This document shows, one piece after another, positions 6,716 to 9,098 of a DNA stretch of 9,098 nt. The translations under genes were made by a program, and so were the position numbers. The notes beneath the pieces were generated by a model. It was not told the DNA's origin. It did not search any database and worked only from the letters and a program-made list of their open reading frames with translations. Every line of letters starts with the position of its first letter. The stretch's first letter is position 1. Source of the stretch: G039029935 sp039029935 (GTDB taxonomy: Bacteria > Chloroflexota > Anaerolineae > Caldilineales > Caldilineaceae); NCBI GenBank assembly GCA_039029935.1, contig JBCCFC010000506.1:1-9098 (forward strand), in the 5' to 3' direction.

Positions 6716-6785
6716 CGTTCAGTGAGCACGCCCCGTGCGGATCAAACTCGTGGGTTTAATCCGCATGGGGTGTGCTCACTGAACG
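6716..6785 (+). promoter_or_regulatory. Long hairpin (27-bp stem, 16-base loop) in the leader of the second SDR
   Basis: The arm at 6716-6742, beginning CGTTCAGTGAGCAC, pairs with 6759-6785, ending GTGCTCACTGAACG. Of 27 positions, 25 are Watson-Crick and the other two are G-T, which become G-U in a plus-strand transcript but A-C in the opposite strand. The loop has an inner AAACT/GGTTT stem. No T-run follows either arm, so it is not a classical intrinsic terminator. It ends 6 bases before the AAGGA (6792-6796) of the downstream gene, so it could act on mRNA stability or translation, as an operator, or be a foldback insertion. Confidence 0.75.
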
Positions 6786-6802
6786 AAATATAAGGAACAG
6801 TA

Positions 6803-7579
6803 ATGAAACGGTTGGCAGGTAAGACAGCATTAGTGACGGGTGGACGGCAGGGAATTGGCCGGGCGATTGTGGATGCGTTTGTCGGGGAAGGGGCTGCGGT
6901 CATCACCTGTGGGCGGGGACCGCGACCGGATGATTTACCGGACAACGTTTTTTGGCAGACGACCGATGTGGCGGATAAAGATGCTATTGAGGCACTCAAA
7001 GTGCGTGTCACCAAGGAATTTGGTCACCTTTCGATTTTGGTCAACAATGCGGGTGTTCAGATCGAAAAAACAATTGTTGATACGACCGATGATGACTGGA
7101 ATATGCTCATGGGTGTCAACGCCAAAGGAGTTTTCCTCGCCTGCCGCGCCTTTATCCCCATGATGAGCAACATCTCTTTATCCAGCTCTACACCCAGTTC
7201 AATCATCAACATCGGCTCGATTTCTGGCAAGGTTGCCGACCCTGGTCTTGCGCTCTACAATGCGTCCAAAGCCTTTGTGCATGGACTGACCCGTTCGATT
7301 GCAGTCGATCACGGCCCTGCCATCCGTTGCAATGCTATCTGCCCCGGCTGGATCATGACGGAGATGGCGGATGCTGCCTTTGCCTTGGCCGATAATCCGC
7401 AAGCTGCCCAAGCGGATGCACTGGCTCGTCACCCTGCCCGACGTTTTGGGACACCAGACGATGTGGCAACGTTGGCCGTGTGGCTGGCGTCGGATGATGC
7501 CTCTTTTGCGACAGGGCAGTGTTATACGCTAGATGGGGGCATGACGGCTGCTTCGCCGTTGAATCCAGGATTGTTTTGA
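6803..7579 (+). CDS. Short-chain dehydrogenase/reductase, probably NADP-dependent
   Basis: This 258-residue classical SDR has TGGRQGIG (12-19), NNAG (81-84), Ser139, Tyr152 and Lys156 (YNASK) and LDGG near the C-terminus (243-246). Arg38 in CGRG after the second strand suggests NADP preference, unlike the Asp42 of the upstream paralogue. The two share long stretches around EKTI, ADP-LA-Y-ASK and VDHGP/CDHGP, consistent with an old tandem duplication. The start is supported by AAGGA (6792-6796), 6 bases upstream. A 166-base spacer with a tandem repeat and a long hairpin separates it from the first SDR, so the two may be expressed at different levels. A role in the same pathway as the oxygenase is inferred. 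3-oxoacyl-ACP reductase is the usual automatic name for such proteins, but nothing here points to fatty acid synthesis. Confidence 0.93.
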   Translation: MKRLAGKTALVTGGRQGIGRAIVDAFVGEGAAVITCGRGPRPDDLPDNVFWQTTDVADKDAIEALKVRVTKEFGHLSILVNNAGVQIEKTIVDTTDDDWNMLMGVNAKGVFLACRAFIPMMSNISLSSSTPSSIINIGSISGKVADPGLALYNASKAFVHGLTRSIAVDHGPAIRCNAICPGWIMTEMADAAFALADNPQAAQADALARHPARRFGTPDDVATLAVWLASDDASFATGQCYTLDGGMTAASPLNPGLF

Positions 7580-7606
7580 AAGGTCTTTTGGGAGGTTCCT
7601 TTAATA

Positions 7607-8599
7607 ATGCACAACGCACTTTTTCTACTGAACACCGATGCCTACGATAAAATCTATGGTCCCGAAGAACGGGCAGATCTCCACAAACTGGTGAATATCT
7701 ACGCCCCGCAACAGACAGCGGCTTCGGTGCAGGCTGACCCATCCATCCTGTCACAAGCCGAAATCATTCTTAGTGGTTGGGGGATGCCCAAACTGGATGC
7801 TGAATTTCTGGCCCAGGTCCCCAATTTGAAAGCCGTCTTTTATGGTGCTGGAACCATCCGCTACTTTACCACTGACGTTTTCTGGAAACGGAATATTCCT
7901 GTGACCAGTGCCTACGCCATGAACGCTGTCCCGGTCGCCGAGTTCACAATTTCGCAGATTTTCTTTTCACTGAAGCTGGGCTGGCGTTATGTGATGGCAC
8001 TCAAAGAAGCGAAGCGTTATGTCCCGCGCTTTGTCGTTCCTGGTAGCTACAAAAGCACAGTCGGCATTATTTCGCTGGGCATGATAGGGCGACGTGTCTG
8101 TGAGTTATTGCAGCCTTTTGATGTACAGATTTTGGCCTATGATCCATTTGTGGCACAAGCAGACGTGGACCATCTCAATGTCGATCTATGTTCGTTGGAC
8201 GATATTTTTACACGCAGCGATGTCGTTTCCCTGCACACCCCTTGGCTACCAGAGACAGTCAATATGATTCGAGGCACACATCTGGCCGCGATGAAAACCG
8301 ACGCCACCTTTATCAACACGGCCAGAGGAGCCATTGTGCATGAGCAGGAGATGATCGCCGTTCTCCAGCAACGTCCCGACCTCACCGCAGTCATCGACGT
8401 GACCTACCCCGAACCACCAGAGCCAGGATCACCGCTCTTCACCTTGCCCAATGTGATACTGACACCCCATATTGCGGGCTCGCTGGATACCGAATGTCGG
8501 CGTATGGGGCGTTTGGTTGTGGATGAGGTGGGGCGGTTTGTGCAAGGTGAGCCGTTGCAGTGGGCGATTAGTCGAGAGAAGGCGGCGTTGTTGGCGTAG
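7607..8599 (+). CDS. D-isomer-specific 2-hydroxyacid dehydrogenase family protein
   Basis: This 330-residue NAD(P)-dependent enzyme interconverts a 2-hydroxy acid and a 2-oxo acid, or an analogue. The nucleotide-binding domain begins at TVGIISLGMIGRR (151-163), and the first glycine of the usual GxGxxG is Ser156. Asp179 in AYDPF follows the second strand and points to NAD. The catalytic set is Arg240 (INTARGAIV), Glu269 (DVTYPEP) and His288 (LTPHIAG). The DVTYPEPPEP wording differs from the commoner DVFE-EP and marks a phosphoglycerate dehydrogenase-like subgroup of unsettled substrate. The start follows GGGAGG (7590-7595) with a slightly long 11-base spacing. The gene lies only 27 bases after the second SDR, so it is almost certainly co-transcribed. 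A 67-bp repeat array starts 10 bases after its stop codon. It probably acts on a keto or hydroxy acid near the end of the pathway. Confidence 0.94.
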   Translation: MHNALFLLNTDAYDKIYGPEERADLHKLVNIYAPQQTAASVQADPSILSQAEIILSGWGMPKLDAEFLAQVPNLKAVFYGAGTIRYFTTDVFWKRNIPVTSAYAMNAVPVAEFTISQIFFSLKLGWRYVMALKEAKRYVPRFVVPGSYKSTVGIISLGMIGRRVCELLQPFDVQILAYDPFVAQADVDHLNVDLCSLDDIFTRSDVVSLHTPWLPETVNMIRGTHLAAMKTDATFINTARGAIVHEQEMIAVLQQRPDLTAVIDVTYPEPPEPGSPLFTLPNVILTPHIAGSLDTECRRMGRLVVDEVGRFVQGEPLQWAISREKAALLA

Positions 8600-8609
8600 T
8601 AGAGAACAG

Positions 8610-9060
8610 TATCGCAGATTGGTTATCTGCGAGCAACAGGTAGACAACCTGTTGTACTGACTACATAACGATATAGTATCGCAGATTGCCTATCTGCGGG
8701 CAACAGGTAGACAACCTGTTGTACTGACTGCATAACGATATAGTATCGCAGATTGCCTATCCGCGGGCAACAGGTAGACAACCTGTTTTACTGACTGCAT
8801 AACAATATAGTATCGCAGATTGCCTATCCGCGGGCAACAGGTAGACAACCTGTTTTACTGACTGCACAACGATATAGTAACGCAGATTGCCTATCCGCGA
8901 GCAACAGGTAGACAACCTGTTTTACTGACTGCATAACGATATAGTATCGCAGATTGCCTATCTGCGGGCAATAGGTAGACAACCTGTTTTACTGACTGCA
9001 CAACGATATAGTATCGCAGATTGCCTATCTGCGACCAACAGAGTGACAATCTGTTTGACT
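8610..9060. repeat. Array of seven 67-bp double-hairpin repeat units
   Basis: Units begin at 8610, 8677, 8744, 8811, 8878, 8945 and 9012, each exactly 67 bases except the last, which is shortened and diverged. Each has CGCAGAT-5 bases-ATCTGCG followed by AACAGGT-AGACA-ACCTGTT, then a conserved spacer ending in GATATAG. Units 3-5 carry ATCCGCG, which weakens the first stem, and unit 6 has AATAGGT in the second. The first unit keeps a TTGGTT loop like the element at 4332, and the others have TTGCCT. The array occupies nearly all of the 499 bases after the last full gene. Confidence 0.95.
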
Positions 9061-9078
9061 GTTAGCGAGAATAAAATC

Positions 9079-9098
9079 ATGATATTAACCAACTTAGA
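9079..9098 (+). CDS. Possible start of a further gene, cut by the window edge
   Basis: An ATG at 9079 opens a frame (MILTNL) that stays open to the window end. A weak GAGA lies 8 bases upstream at 9067-9070. It follows the end of the repeat array, where unique sequence resumes, which is the main reason to suspect a gene start. Six codons are too few for any functional call. Confidence 0.25.

Noticed and set aside
6304..6729. Minus-strand frame with a repeated RTPTY motif
   Set aside because: The peptide repeat is simply the 15-bp DNA tandem repeat read in one frame, and the rest is antisense to the first SDR.
6716..6785. Rho-independent terminator
   Set aside because: The stem is strong, but neither side is followed by a T-run, and the downstream ribosome-binding site begins within a few bases.
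8610..9060. CRISPR array
   Set aside because: The whole 67-bp period is conserved, including the parts that would be spacers, and each unit has two internal hairpins. There are no variable spacers and no cas genes.

Overview
The window is bacterial DNA of roughly even base composition. It carries seven full-length metabolic genes and unusually repeat-rich spacers. There are no rRNA, tRNA, phage or plasmid genes. Amine catabolism genes combined with several different repeat families in the spacers suggest a free-living heterotroph with a large, plastic genome. Chloroflexota is my best guess, but it is weakly supported because no taxonomic marker gene is present.

Layout. Three genes read leftward. 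In transcription order they are a type II haloacid dehalogenase-like HAD protein (3571-4296), a class III PLP aminotransferase of the 4-aminobutyrate type (1881-3164) and a hydantoinase B/oxoprolinase-family subunit (59-1765). From a divergent point near 4300-4720, four genes read rightward: a Rieske non-heme iron oxygenase alpha subunit (4724-5866), a short-chain dehydrogenase (SDR) overlapping it by 4 bases (5863-6636), a second related SDR (6803-7579) and a D-2-hydroxyacid dehydrogenase (7607-8599). The right edge may hold the first codons of another gene.

Working together. The oxygenase has the ECYHC-type iron site of carnitine/betaine oxygenases, with Glu where most Rieske oxygenases have the bridging Asp. 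I infer that the locus breaks down a small N-methylated or quaternary amine. In this scheme the oxygenase starts the attack, the SDRs and the hydroxyacid dehydrogenase process alcohol, aldehyde or keto-acid products, the aminotransferase moves an amino group, and the hydantoinase subunit opens an amide or lactam ring. The substrate is unknown. The oxygenase reductase and the usual hydantoinase partner HyuA are not in the window.

Spacers. Every spacer longer than 100 bases carries a structured repeat. These are an 8-bp tandem repeat (1773-1880), a composite direct/inverted repeat (3191-3468), a 361-bp element with terminal inverted repeats between the divergent genes (4311-4671), a 15-bp tandem repeat followed by a hairpin with a 27-bp stem (6638-6785), and an array of seven 67-bp double-hairpin units (8610-9060). 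The double-hairpin family occurs on both sides of the rightward gene set. These repeats are the least explained part of the window.
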